Notes: a model not told the origin generated them from the sequence alone. 64,000 nt of DNA from Brevinematales bacterium (GCA_026415355.1 JAOAHF010000001.1:1-64000); one strand, 5' to 3'; positions 17,357-28,166 are shown, counted from the first letter of the stretch. A program made the numbers and translations.

Positions 17357-17842
17357 ATGTGGGAGAAGGAATTAGTTGATATTCTTGAGGAAGAGAGAAA
17401 ACTTCTTGAGTTGATATTGGAGAGAGAATGTGAAAAGAGAGAAAAGCTATTATCTAGAAGTATTGAAAGTTTACCAGATATAAACCTTCAGGAAGATGAA
17501 ATATTCAAGGAATTAGATAGGTATGAGTTTATTAGAAATGAACTTACTAAGAGGATATCAAAAAAGCTTAACCTAGATGGGGAGGTAAACCTGTCTAGAA
17601 TAATAGAATTTGCTTCTAATCGAGATCATCTTATAGCTTTGAGAGATAGGATAATATCAATAATTTCTAACATAAGGGAAGTTTCTTTTGAGAATAGGAT
17701 TTTAATAGAGAGTTCCATGAGTGTATCGATGGCTGTTTTGGAGAAGATGATTTCTTGTAAAACGTTTCAGGAGAACTACAACAGTAGAGGACAAAAAGAA
17801 ATAACATCGGTAGACATAAACACTTATTCTACTATACTATAA
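17357..17842 (+). CDS. flgN: FlgN-like flagellar export chaperone
   Basis: This 161-residue, almost entirely helical, charged protein begins LVDILEEERKLLELILERE, the pattern of FlgN (an L-x-x-x-L-E-x-E-x-x-x-L repeat in the first helix), with a second helix pair at about 55-130. FlgN holds hook-associated proteins FlgK and FlgL before export. No other flagellar structural gene is adjacent, although a Maf-type protein gene and chemotaxis genes are in the window. The C-terminal 25 residues are Ser/Asn/Thr-rich and unstructured. Assignment rests on helix pattern and size, so it is moderate. AGAGG lies upstream of the ATG. Confidence 0.6.
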   Translation: MWEKELVDILEEERKLLELILERECEKREKLLSRSIESLPDINLQEDEIFKELDRYEFIRNELTKRISKKLNLDGEVNLSRIIEFASNRDHLIALRDRIISIISNIREVSFENRILIESSMSVSMAVLEKMISCKTFQENYNSRGQKEITSVDINTYSTIL

Positions 17843-17846
17843 TCTT

Positions 17847-18626
17847 TTAATCAAACCAGGATGGATCATATAAATATCTGAAACAATTTGGACACTGTAC
17901 AATATCTGCTTTATGCTTTATTTTTTCTATGATTACATAAGGTAATATTATGTTACATCCTGTACAATATTGGTATTCTTCCTTATATTTTTTAGTTTCG
18001 CCCAATTTACTAATAGGTACTATTGCTACACCGCTTTTCTTTTGGAGTATATTTGAGAAGTGTTGCGCTATATGTAAAGGAATTTTTGAGAGTTTCTCCT
18101 TTTGTATATCTTCTAATCTTTTTATTTCTTTTGAGACTTCTTTAGTTTCTTCTTCTAGTACTTTTTCGTCAGCTTGAAATTCTATTTTTAGATTTTCATA
18201 TCTCGTTTTTGTTTGGTTGTATCTATCTTCTATGTCGCTTATCTGTTGATCTATATCTCTAAGTTCTTCTGATATAGTACTTATTGTTGCTCTTATTGTA
18301 GTAATTTCTATGTTGTAGGACTCAATACTCCTCTGATTTCTTGCTATTTCTTCTTCTCTTTGCATTAGTTCAATTAGTCTTTCTTTGTTTGATGTTAGGT
18401 TATCATTTACAACTTGTTTTTGTATTAACAATTCTTTTTTCTTGCTTTCGTATTTTTGAAGGCTTCTTTGTAATCTAGATAATTCTCTTTTATAGCCGTC
18501 TATTTTTTGATATTTTTCTTCTAGGTTTTTTTTGTGCTGAGTTATGTTTGAATATATATTCTGAACTTGGATTAAGGTAGAGATAATATCCAAAACTTCT
18601 TGGGGAGTTATTTCTTTTACTCTCAT
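17847..18626 (-). CDS. Coiled-coil protein with C4 zinc ribbon (DUF164/CdsZ type)
   Basis: The 259-residue protein has a long antiparallel coiled coil (about residues 20-190) and a C-terminal zinc ribbon made by CTGC (about 223-226) and CPNC (about 248-251), ending in YDPSWFD. This is the layout of the zf-RING_7 / DUF164 family. The coiled-coil arms fold back and the ribbon is thought to bind nucleic acid or protein. It lies directly after three tRNA genes on the same strand and could be read from the tRNA promoter. Its exact cellular role is not established. Confidence 0.8.
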   Translation of the reverse strand: MRVKEITPQEVLDIISTLIQVQNIYSNITQHKKNLEEKYQKIDGYKRELSRLQRSLQKYESKKKELLIQKQVVNDNLTSNKERLIELMQREEEIARNQRSIESYNIEITTIRATISTISEELRDIDQQISDIEDRYNQTKTRYENLKIEFQADEKVLEEETKEVSKEIKRLEDIQKEKLSKIPLHIAQHFSNILQKKSGVAIVPISKLGETKKYKEEYQYCTGCNIILPYVIIEKIKHKADIVQCPNCFRYLYDPSWFD

Positions 18627-18642
18627 CTGTTTATACCTTATG

Positions 18643-18716
18643 TGGGCCCGGCAGGACTCGAACCTGCGACCCGCTGATTATGAGTCAGCTGCTCTAACCG
18701 ACTGAGCTACAGGCCC
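18643..18716 (-). tRNA. tRNA-Met (CAT anticodon), elongator type
   Basis: The cloverleaf is complete, with acceptor GGGCCTG paired to CGGGCCC and discriminator A. The anticodon stem GCTGA/TCAGC encloses CTCATAA. The anticodon stem lacks the three G-C pairs of initiator tRNA, so it is elongator Met (tRNA-Ile with lysidine is the alternative). CCA is not encoded. It is the third gene of a Tyr-Phe-Met cluster. Confidence 0.9.
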
Positions 18717-18722
18717 TTTGCT

Positions 18723-18795
18723 TGGGAAGGGGCGGAATCGAACCGCCGACGCAGGGCTTTTCAGGCCCTCGCTCTACCGACTGAGCTACCTCCCC
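18723..18795 (-). tRNA. tRNA-Phe (GAA anticodon)
   Basis: Acceptor GGGGAGG pairs with CCTTCCC (one G-T pair), and discriminator is A. The anticodon loop CTGAAAA sits in stem AGGGC/GCCCT; the T-loop is GTTCGATTC. CCA is not encoded. Confidence 0.93.
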
Positions 18796-18799
18796 ACAT

Positions 18800-18882
18800 T
18801 GGAGAGAGGAGGATTTGAACCTCCGAAGGCGTAAGCCAGTAGATTTACAGTCTACCCCCGTTGGCCGCTTGGGTATCTCTCC
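18800..18882 (-). tRNA. tRNA-Tyr (GTA anticodon)
   Basis: This class II tRNA has a long variable arm (TGGCTTACGCCTTC region). Acceptor GGAGAGA pairs with TCTCTCC, and the anticodon loop is CTGTAAA. It is the first gene of the cluster, with a strong promoter upstream. Confidence 0.93.
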
Positions 18883-18899
18883 AACCTAAAGCAACATAT

Positions 18900-18929
18900 A
18901 GTATAACAATTTTAATCATTTCTTGTCAA
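18900..18929 (-). promoter_or_regulatory. Promoter of the tRNA-Tyr-Phe-Met cluster
   Basis: On the minus strand TTGACA (18929-18924), an 18-base spacer and TATACT (18905-18900) stand about 17 bases before the mature tRNA-Tyr end. It is one of the closest matches to the sigma-70 consensus in the window. Confidence 0.75.
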
Positions 18930-19007
18930 CTTTAAACACTTCTTAGGATCCTAAAGTTTTGCTAAGCTTTGAAAATTGATATTTCTAAATTTTTTAAATA
19001 GTGACTT

Positions 19008-19036
19008 TTGAAATTTATTGTAGTATACTATATAGT
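19008..19036 (+). promoter_or_regulatory. Promoter for murJ
   Basis: TTGAAA (19008-19013), a 17-base spacer and TATAGT (19031-19036) place the transcript start near 19043, only about seven bases before the GTG of murJ, so the message would be nearly leaderless. Confidence 0.6.
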
Positions 19037-19049
19037 TTAAAATAGATTT

Positions 19050-20597
19050 GTGCTTTATTTTATAAACGTTATTGTTAATTCAAGTGGTACGCTTTTATCA
19101 AGAGGTCTTGGACTTTTTAAGAATATTCTTGTTAATTTCTACTTTGGTCTTGCTGATACTTTTTGGGGAGCTTTTCAGATAATAAACACATTTAGAGTTT
19201 TTGTTGGAGAGGGTGCTATAAACAATGTTTTTATACCTAATTATAAGAAACTTAAAGAATCTAATCAGGATTATCTTAAGTACTTTGTTTTGAAGTCATT
19301 TCTATTTGTATTTTTATTATCATGCTTATTTGTAATACTTCTAATCGTGCTTTCATATCCTATTTCAAAGTTAATTTTACCAGGTTTTAGCGAAGATAAA
19401 ATTCTTGAGACATCATTTCATATAATGATAATGTCTTCAGTTGTTTTAATGATTAGTGTTCAATCTTTTCTATCTGCTTTTCAAATTGCTAAGTTCAACA
19501 ATTTTTTTGGTTTTGCATACAGCCCTGTTATAGCTAATATCTTTACTATAGTGGTAATAGTACTTTTGAATGCTGTAGGTATATATTCTTTATCTTGGGC
19601 TGTTTTAGTGGGTGCTTTTGGAATGGTTTTATTTCAGATTTTGCTCCTTATAAGAAGAGTTGAGGTATATAGGCTTAGTCTTGATATTAGAGAAATTTTT
19701 AGAATTGATGATTATACAAAATCATTTGTGATGGGCTTTTTATCTATTATAGGTATTTCTATGATAACTCAGATGAATAGTCTTGTATCGAGATTTTTTA
19801 GTTCTTTTTACGAAGGTGTTGTCGCTGCTTCTACAAATGCTTATATACTTATGCAAGTTCCTATAGGTATTTTTTCAGTAGCTATATCTGTTGTAGGACT
19901 TAATTCTCTTTCAGATTACTTCTCAAAAAACAAGATTGAAGATTTTAGAAAATTCGCCTCGCAAAGTATTAGAGTGTTGAACTTGATAATTATACCAATA
20001 ACCATTTTTATGTTTGTTTTGAGTAAAGATGTGGTAAGAGTTGTGTATAGGGATATCTCTGGAATTATTTTGGGAGGTGTAGGTAAGTATTTAGATTCAG
20101 CACTTGATCTTACGCATGAGTTGTTTTCGGTATATTCTCTGTCAATCTACTTTTTGTCAATATCTTTACTACTGGTTAGAATAAGCTTCTCGAGGGGAAA
20201 TACGAAAATACCTATTCTTAGTTCAATAATAAACTTTGCAGTTAATTTGGTGGTTAATATGTTTGTATTTTTTGTTTTTAAGTCGTACGTTGGAATACCT
20301 TTAGCATTTTTGCTTGCTAATGTTATATCTTCGTTATATCTTTTTATAGTAGAGTATGATAGTATTAGTCACAAAAGCATAATTTTTTCTGAAATGTTTA
20401 GATTATCTTTGATATCACTAGTTTTATCCTTTTCTATCAAGTTTTTTTACTCTTTCGTTGATTTTTCGAATTATATAATTTCGTTGATTTTGATTTCTTC
20501 TGGCGGATTGATTTTCTTAATAGTATTTGCATTGTTAGGATATATTCTGAATATTAAAATCGTACATTACGTTTTGGATAGAGTTAGAAATCGGTAG
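19050..20597 (+). CDS. murJ: Lipid II flippase MurJ
   Basis: The 515-residue, 14-helix membrane protein of the MOP/MATE-like superfamily flips lipid II for peptidoglycan synthesis. The N-terminal region has SSGTLLSRGLGLFKNILVN and FWGAFQIINTFRVFVGEGAINNVFIPNY, the conserved block with the essential first-helix Arg residues and the F-G-A/F-x-P-x-Y segment. The start is GTG at 19050 with no Shine-Dalgarno sequence; the promoter position suggests a very short leader. It is a single gene converging on mrp. Confidence 0.92.
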   Translation: MLYFINVIVNSSGTLLSRGLGLFKNILVNFYFGLADTFWGAFQIINTFRVFVGEGAINNVFIPNYKKLKESNQDYLKYFVLKSFLFVFLLSCLFVILLIVLSYPISKLILPGFSEDKILETSFHIMIMSSVVLMISVQSFLSAFQIAKFNNFFGFAYSPVIANIFTIVVIVLLNAVGIYSLSWAVLVGAFGMVLFQILLLIRRVEVYRLSLDIREIFRIDDYTKSFVMGFLSIIGISMITQMNSLVSRFFSSFYEGVVAASTNAYILMQVPIGIFSVAISVVGLNSLSDYFSKNKIEDFRKFASQSIRVLNLIIIPITIFMFVLSKDVVRVVYRDISGIILGGVGKYLDSALDLTHELFSVYSLSIYFLSISLLLVRISFSRGNTKIPILSSIINFAVNLVVNMFVFFVFKSYVGIPLAFLLANVISSLYLFIVEYDSISHKSIIFSEMFRLSLISLVLSFSIKFFYSFVDFSNYIISLILISSGGLIFLIVFALLGYILNIKIVHYVLDRVRNR

Positions 20598-20626
20598 AAA
20601 TAATAAAAGTGAGGTCTAATTTCGCG

Positions 20627-21715
20627 TTAAGAAAGGGACTTTTTTATGGAATGAGTGCTTAATAACGAGGCAACTTTTGAAGCTAATGACATGTATATTC
20701 CTGATACGTAATGATTTTCGTCTTCAATTACTATTGGAGTACCCTTGTCACTATATTCTGCTACTTTTGGATCTAGAGGTATTTCTGAGAGTATTTCAAG
20801 TTTTTTGTTGTCGAGATAGTTATTTATATCTGCTTTGGGAAAAATGTAGTTTTTGGTTCCGCAATCTAAACAAACGTAATATGCCATATTTAAAACCATG
20901 CCTAGTATTGGTACTCCCATCTTTTCAAACATATTAACTCCTTTGACAGTATCTATTACAGCTACTAATTGTGGGGTTGAAACCATAACAATTCCTGATA
21001 TTGGTATATTTTGAGAAAGTGTTATTTGTATATCACCTGTTCCTGGCGGTAGGTCAAGTACTAGATAGTCAAGTTCTCCCCAGCCAACATCTTCAAATAG
21101 TTGTTTTACTGCAGTAGTTTGAATAGGTCCTCTCCATATTATTGGTGATGAGTTGTCTGTAAGTAACCCTACAGATAAAACTTTAATTCCATATATTTCT
21201 GGTGGTATGATTTTGGAATTTCTTATTTTGGGTTGTCCTACTAATCCTAGCATAAGAGGTATGTTAGGACCATGTAAATCGAGATCAAGTAGTCCTACCT
21301 TAGAACCATACTTAGCTAGAGAAAGTGCTAGATTAACTGAAACGGTTGATTTACCTACACCTCCTTTGCAGCTATAAACTGCGACTATATTTTTTACATC
21401 TTTTATATTTTCAAGATTTATTATTCTATTTACGGGAGTCTTGTAAGTTGGGTTTTCAGGTGCTCTAACAACTTTACTATTCATAGAAACACTAATTTTG
21501 TACTTATCTCCAAATCTTTCCTTTAAAACATAGTTAACATCTTCTTCAATTTTTGATTTAACAGGACATGCAGGTGTTGTTAATACTATTTCACATGTTA
21601 TCTCGTCTTCTTTGATGTCAATGTTTCCTACCATCCCCATCTTAACAATATCTACTCCTAAGTCAGGGTCTAGCACTTGTCTTAGTGTGGTTATAACATC
21701 TTCTTTGGTTACCAT
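20627..21715 (-). CDS. mrp: Mrp/ApbC-type iron-sulfur cluster carrier ATPase with MIP18 domain
   Basis: The 362-residue protein has an N-terminal MIP18 (DUF59) domain at about 1-80 with LDPDLGVDIVKMG and TTPACP. A deviant Walker A, CKGGVGKST (117-125), follows, then DLDLHGPNIPLMLG, the DLPPGTGD switch, and a late CLDC pair (about 283-286) that holds the bridging 4Fe-4S cluster in the dimer. It delivers clusters to target enzymes in the cytoplasm. AAGGAG precedes the ATG, and a promoter lies at 21747-21775. It is convergent with murJ. Confidence 0.92.
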   Translation of the reverse strand: MVTKEDVITTLRQVLDPDLGVDIVKMGMVGNIDIKEDEITCEIVLTTPACPVKSKIEEDVNYVLKERFGDKYKISVSMNSKVVRAPENPTYKTPVNRIINLENIKDVKNIVAVYSCKGGVGKSTVSVNLALSLAKYGSKVGLLDLDLHGPNIPLMLGLVGQPKIRNSKIIPPEIYGIKVLSVGLLTDNSSPIIWRGPIQTTAVKQLFEDVGWGELDYLVLDLPPGTGDIQITLSQNIPISGIVMVSTPQLVAVIDTVKGVNMFEKMGVPILGMVLNMAYYVCLDCGTKNYIFPKADINNYLDNKKLEILSEIPLDPKVAEYSDKGTPIVIEDENHYVSGIYMSLASKVASLLSTHSIKKSLS

Positions 21716-21746
21716 ATTGTTTCTCCTTGTCTAAATTTGTTTTATT

Positions 21747-21775
21747 ATATTAATAAAATTTGAACCATTTTTCAA
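21747..21775 (-). promoter_or_regulatory. Promoter for mrp
   Basis: On the minus strand TTGAAA (21775-21770), a 17-base spacer and TAATAT (21752-21747) lie just upstream of the mrp Shine-Dalgarno sequence. Confidence 0.55.
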
Positions 21776-21870
21776 ATAGAGTGATATTTCTTGTGATGTA
21801 CCGATAATTCTTGCTGGATTTGTAATAATTTTGGATATTTTGGCGACATTTTTCCAGAGAAGGGTAGAGT

Positions 21871-23883
21871 TTGATTTATAATTTGTGTATGAATTCATAC
21901 AGGATCGACATAATAAGAAAATTTCTGAATGATAAGAATCTATTAAGTAGTGATTTTGTTGAATTACTTGATAAGATGTTTGAAAAGCTTAGTGATGAAG
22001 ATCTTTATTATACTCTCAATCCTTATTATTCTTCTTTCTTTTCGCCTTTTGAATTTAGAGATATGCCAAAAGCTGTTGATAGAATAATCAAAAGTATTCG
22101 CAAAAATGAAAATATACTTATATTTGGAGATAAGGATGCTGATGGAGTTTTAGCAACTTTTATGTTGAAGAAATTTTTAGAAGACTTGAAGAAAAGGTTA
22201 GGTTCTGTTTCAGAGATATTTTACGAAGTTCCGGAGGGTAACGATGTTTATGGTATTATGCCTGAAGATGTTGAGGACTACTATGGTAAAGTTTCTTTAA
22301 TTATAACTGTTGATAATGGTATATCTGCTGTTGATGCAATTAGAAAAGCGAAAAAAATGGGTATAGATGTAATAATAACAGATCATCACGAGTTACACAA
22401 CAAGGATATATTCGATTATGCATATGCTGTTATAAATCCTAAAGTGGATAAAAAAGAAGGTGTGTATTTGTCTGGAACTGGTGTTGTATTTTTCTTGATA
22501 CTTGGATTGCTTATATATGAAGAGTATGGAGACGTAAGGTTGAGTTTTATATTTGATGTGGATGATAAGATTGAGATTGTAGATATCATAAATTTTGTTC
22601 CTAGAGTTAGGATATTTGACACACAGGAGATAAAAAAATACTCTTCCAAGAAGATTTTTGTTTTTATAGATGAAAAACATTTGAGTAGAACTCTCAAAAT
22701 TGTACCTAACTTAAATGAAATAACTTATCAATTTATATATCTTAGGAGAATATGTGAAAAGTTTAATGTGAAGTTTAGCAGTCTAGAAAACCTTTATGAA
22801 AGATATATGATACCAAACTTTTATGTCTATGGTCAAAGGTTTTCTAAGCTTATATTCATCTTACACATATTGGGGAATACTCGTATAAAGAGTTATATAG
22901 ATAACTTTAGTCCAATAGTTGGTTTATCTGTTTTATCTGACAGTATGCCTTTTATATCTTACAACAGATTTTTTATCAAGAATGCTGTAGAAAGGATATC
23001 AAAAATTGAAATTGACAGTATTAAGTATGTAGTTTCGAAGGTTATGAGTGATAATGCGGTTACTTATAGAAGTTTAGTTATGTTACTAGTTCCGTTTATA
23101 AACACTCCTGGTAGGATGGGACAGACTAAGAGAATTATTGAGCTACTTATAGAAGGGGATTTAAAAAAGATTGAAAGCCTTGTTTCAGAGATAAGCAAAT
23201 TAAACGATCATAGGAAAAAGGTGGTATCTGAGTTTATGAATGTTTTTTCAGAGAAAATAAAGTCCGAAAGAGTTTTTGTTGGAACTGATATAGACAAGGG
23301 GGTTATAAGTCTTATATCGACTAGAATATCAAGTGAAGTTAATTATCCTATTGTTGTTATGAGTAATGGTGGAAATGGAGATGTTTTTTCGGGATCTGCT
23401 AGGTTTAATAAGGGAGATGTGTTTTCCATTATTAAAATGCTTTCATCTCATCTTGAAAATTTTGGTGGTCATAAAAAAGCAGCAGGTTTTGTTATAATGA
23501 AAGATAAAATAAGTGACTTCATACAAGAGTTTATGAGAATAGATTATACAAAGTTTTACGATAAGCTAATTCCTTTGGTTAGGATAAGTATAAATTACTT
23601 CTATAAAAACTATTCAAGGCTTTTGTATTCAATAGAACCTATGAACGAGGAGTATAAACCTATTATTGAGGATGTAGTTGTTATAGAAGACTTTAGAAAG
23701 TTATATAATGCCTACCAAGTCAAAATAGGTGGTGATTGGTTTAACACAACAATTAACGAAGATTCAATTAGAGAGTTTGTTGGTAAAAGGGTGATAATTA
23801 TATATTCGTATGATATTAAGTTTGATGTTAGACTTCAGAAAGATATTTTTATCCCGAAAATTTTGGAGATAAAGGATGCTTGA
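21871..23883 (+). CDS. recJ: RecJ-family single-strand exonuclease (DHH/DHHA1)
   Basis: The 670-residue protein has the DHH phosphoesterase motifs in order: ILIFGDKDADG (motif I), LIITVDNGISA (motif II) and IITDHHE (motif III, DHH). The DHHA1 motif is present as FGGHKKAAGF near residue 530. RecJ degrades single-stranded DNA 5' to 3' in recombination and mismatch repair. The chain is longer than minimal RecJ because of an insertion around residues 225-320 between DHH and DHHA1. The start is uncertain: TTG at 21871 has AGGG six bases upstream, while ATG at 21889 in the same frame has no ribosome site. The next gene overlaps by eight bases. Confidence 0.85.
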   Translation: MIYNLCMNSYRIDIIRKFLNDKNLLSSDFVELLDKMFEKLSDEDLYYTLNPYYSSFFSPFEFRDMPKAVDRIIKSIRKNENILIFGDKDADGVLATFMLKKFLEDLKKRLGSVSEIFYEVPEGNDVYGIMPEDVEDYYGKVSLIITVDNGISAVDAIRKAKKMGIDVIITDHHELHNKDIFDYAYAVINPKVDKKEGVYLSGTGVVFFLILGLLIYEEYGDVRLSFIFDVDDKIEIVDIINFVPRVRIFDTQEIKKYSSKKIFVFIDEKHLSRTLKIVPNLNEITYQFIYLRRICEKFNVKFSSLENLYERYMIPNFYVYGQRFSKLIFILHILGNTRIKSYIDNFSPIVGLSVLSDSMPFISYNRFFIKNAVERISKIEIDSIKYVVSKVMSDNAVTYRSLVMLLVPFINTPGRMGQTKRIIELLIEGDLKKIESLVSEISKLNDHRKKVVSEFMNVFSEKIKSERVFVGTDIDKGVISLISTRISSEVNYPIVVMSNGGNGDVFSGSARFNKGDVFSIIKMLSSHLENFGGHKKAAGFVIMKDKISDFIQEFMRIDYTKFYDKLIPLVRISINYFYKNYSRLLYSIEPMNEEYKPIIEDVVVIEDFRKLYNAYQVKIGGDWFNTTINEDSIREFVGKRVIIIYSYDIKFDVRLQKDIFIPKILEIKDA

Positions 23884-25048
23884 TGAGGGTATCTTTGAAA
23901 GTCAAAAAATAACTGCTTTTTTGAAAAGATTGAGAACAATAAATGCGGTAATTGAGGTGATTTATCAAAATACAAAAACAAAGGCTTCGATAAGATATGT
24001 AGGTGATTATAGTTTTGAAGTTTATTGCCAAAATCCGATAGAGGTAAATGATCCTGTTATAGAATTAGAGTTGCCTTTTGAAAATAAAATTTACCATATA
24101 AAAACTGAAGTTTTGAATAGGAGAGACAATGTCTTGCTTCTTATGATGCCAACTAAAATAGATGTATGGACTAAAAGAAAGTTTCCGAGAAAAAATGTGT
24201 ATGGTAAGCTATTTATTAGTATTTCATTTATAAAGCCAATTGATTACTCTATGGTTTCTGAAAGAAATGAAATTCCCGATAAACTTAAAAATATAAAAGA
24301 TGAGCTTGATAAGGATGTACCTGATCTCAAGATTATAGTGAGTATGGTTCTAAAAGAAATAGAGAGTATTGCTGAGAAGTATGACTTCGTGTTTTACAAA
24401 AGAGGTATGACTTTGCCTTCATCTGCTTTAGTTAGCATGTACTTTAAAAAACCCCTTCTAGTTGAAGATACTTCAAATCTAGAGAGTTATATTACTGCAT
24501 ATGAAGGGTTTAACATAATAACCTATGGAGATTATATGAGGAAAATGTCTTGGAATGATGAAAAGGTTTTGGAACAAATAAAGAAACTGAGAGCAACATT
24601 TCTGGAACAGAATGTTAAAAGTTTTTTATGTATTCCTATAAGGGTTATAGATGACATAATAGGTTTTATATTTTGTAGAAATTCAAGTAGAATGTTTTCT
24701 ATAAAGGATGTTCTTTACATAAGTGCTTTAGGTGATGTAGTATCTGAAGCTTATGTTAAGAATAAAATTAATTCTCTTAAGAACACAGGAGAACTTCAGT
24801 TTCCTGTAATAGACATAAGTGCTGGTGGTGTTAGATTTGAGGTCGACGGTATAATAAGTAAATTGATTAAAGTTGGAGATTCAATTAGGATGTTTCTAAA
24901 TATAGAAGGTAGAAGTATTCAGACTATTTCAAAGGTACTTAGGATAGATACAACGAAGAATCTAAGAAAATTGTGGGTTGCTACTATGTTTACATTCATA
25001 GCACCTGATGATCAGCAATTTATATTATCATATACATCAAAAACTTAG
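23876..25048 (+). CDS. PilZ-domain protein split by a GAF-like insertion (DUF1577-like)
   Basis: The 390-residue protein carries the two c-di-GMP-binding motifs of PilZ far apart: RKFPR (Arg101, Arg105; RxxxR) and DISAGG (Asp313-Gly318; DxSxxG). A YcgR-N-like beta domain occupies residues 20-95. The approximately 200 residues between the motifs contain PLLVEDTSNLESY, FLCIPIRVIDDIIGFIFCRN and a following helix, which read like a GAF sensor domain. Spirochaetes have such PilZ proteins (DUF1577). It overlaps recJ by eight bases with a GGAGA ribosome site inside recJ. It probably senses c-di-GMP, and perhaps a second ligand, in control of motility. Confidence 0.75.
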   Translation: MLDEGIFESQKITAFLKRLRTINAVIEVIYQNTKTKASIRYVGDYSFEVYCQNPIEVNDPVIELELPFENKIYHIKTEVLNRRDNVLLLMMPTKIDVWTKRKFPRKNVYGKLFISISFIKPIDYSMVSERNEIPDKLKNIKDELDKDVPDLKIIVSMVLKEIESIAEKYDFVFYKRGMTLPSSALVSMYFKKPLLVEDTSNLESYITAYEGFNIITYGDYMRKMSWNDEKVLEQIKKLRATFLEQNVKSFLCIPIRVIDDIIGFIFCRNSSRMFSIKDVLYISALGDVVSEAYVKNKINSLKNTGELQFPVIDISAGGVRFEVDGIISKLIKVGDSIRMFLNIEGRSIQTISKVLRIDTTKNLRKLWVATMFTFIAPDDQQFILSYTSKT

Positions 25049-26817
<1,769 letters not shown>

Positions 26818-26827
26818 GGGGTAGAAT

Positions 26828-27019
26828 ATGCCTAAGGGCAATAAACCGAATACTTCAGCACAAAAAAGGTTTAAAATAACAGGTACTGGTAAAATCTTAA
26901 GAAGACAAGCAGGTATGAGACACCTTCTTTCTGATAAGTCAAGGAGAAGGAAAAGAAGGCTTAAAAAAGAAGTTGAGTTAACATACGGACAGGCAAAAAG
27001 GTTGAAGCACCTTCTCTAG
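26828..27019 (+). CDS. rpmI: Ribosomal protein bL35
   Basis: The 63-residue basic protein has the family signature: KPNTSAQKRFKITGTGKI at the start, then RRQAGMRHLLSDKSRRRKRRL. The length is normal. Its usual neighbours infC and rplT are absent; it lies ten bases behind eno and twelve bases before a RecQ-like gene, an unusual place for a large-subunit protein. GGGGT stands before the ATG. Confidence 0.96.
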   Translation: MPKGNKPNTSAQKRFKITGTGKILRRQAGMRHLLSDKSRRRKRRLKKEVELTYGQAKRLKHLL

Positions 27020-27031
27020 AATATATTCCTT

Positions 27032-28165
27032 GTGAATTATATAGTACCATCGGAGATTAGAAAATCAATAATAGGAGAGTTAGTTGATCTTAACTCTCCT
27101 ACTCTTATTATAACTCCTAGCTCGATTTCTGAAAATTTAACTTCGTTTCCTTTCAAAGTTTTGACTCCTAAAAATCTTACTCAATTCAAAGAAGATGCTA
27201 AAAACTTTAAGATAGTTATACTTGATCCTGAATTTTTTTACCCATTTTCACCTATATTTCGTAGTAGTATTAGGGGAGTCTTTGATTTTATAAAATCATC
27301 TACTTTCAAGGAAGTAATAACTGTTTCTTGCTCCTTGCCTGTTAAAACTATAAGGAAATTTTTAAGAGAAGTAAAAGGATCAACAAAAAGTGTAAGAGTA
27401 ATCACAGATTTCAACTTTGGAATCGATGTTAGATATTGTGATAGCAAACTAGATATACTTGAGTATTACTTGGGGAAATATGATGATTTACTTATTGTGT
27501 GCAGGGATTTAGATCAAGCAAATTTTATATACAACTTTGTTACACAGAGTGGTAAGAAAAGTTTTTTTATGAAATATACTGATTTTGATTTGAGGAAAGT
27601 GTTATTGACTAAGTACAAATCATGTGGAGGTATTTTTGTTATACCTTTTGAGTTTAAAGTTTTTTTGAAGGATTTGGAGTTTGAGAATGTAATTTACGTA
27701 AGGTTACCTAAAAGTATTCAAGAGTTTATTTTTGATACTATATACATTACTTCAAAGGGATATACTTTTTTGATATCTGATAAGGATGAGGAGATATTCT
27801 TAAAGAGAATAAAAAGATCCCTATTTTATAGGGATTATTATTTGGACTTTCTGAATTTTCTAGGTTTTAAGGGTGATAGAAAATTTTATTTGGAGAACTA
27901 TTTCCACTCAAGAATTAGTTTGAAAAGTGTTAAATACTGTGAAGATGATGTATGTAAATACTTGTCGGGTAGGTATATTAAGTATGAAGAAGCTGTTGAT
28001 ATGCTTATAGGCAAGGGGGATATGTATTTGAGTAGGGGATTTGGTATTTTTCGAGGAGTAGATAAAAGTGAGGTTAGAAGTAAAATAAACTTACTGATTA
28101 GTAATGGGCATTTAGGGCTTAAATATTTTTATGTTGATGGTAGTATCATTAAAAAGTTATACTAG
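27032..28165 (+). CDS. Degenerate RecQ-helicase-like protein without Walker A
   Basis: The 377-residue product starts at GTG. It resembles a shrunken RecQ. A first half (about 1-115) ends in VITVSCSLPVKTIRKFLREV where RecQ has the LTAT block, and IVILDPEFFYPF stands where DEAH(C) would be. A second half (about 150-260) matches the helicase C domain (DLLIVCRDLDQANFIYNF, then FENVIYVRLPKSIQEFIFD). A C-terminal segment (RKFYLENYF, then CEDDVCKYL) recalls the RecQ zinc-binding part. No nucleotide-binding P-loop can be seen, so it is unlikely to be an active helicase. It is read with eno and rpmI. Function unknown; the RecQ link is my inference from pattern. Confidence 0.5.
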   Translation: MNYIVPSEIRKSIIGELVDLNSPTLIITPSSISENLTSFPFKVLTPKNLTQFKEDAKNFKIVILDPEFFYPFSPIFRSSIRGVFDFIKSSTFKEVITVSCSLPVKTIRKFLREVKGSTKSVRVITDFNFGIDVRYCDSKLDILEYYLGKYDDLLIVCRDLDQANFIYNFVTQSGKKSFFMKYTDFDLRKVLLTKYKSCGGIFVIPFEFKVFLKDLEFENVIYVRLPKSIQEFIFDTIYITSKGYTFLISDKDEEIFLKRIKRSLFYRDYYLDFLNFLGFKGDRKFYLENYFHSRISLKSVKYCEDDVCKYLSGRYIKYEEAVDMLIGKGDMYLSRGFGIFRGVDKSEVRSKINLLISNGHLGLKYFYVDGSIIKKLY

Positions 28166-28166
28166 A

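Noticed and set aside
20598-20626. Terminator between murJ and mrp
   Set aside because: The only pairing (AAAAGT with ACTTTT) has a very long loop and no compact stem.
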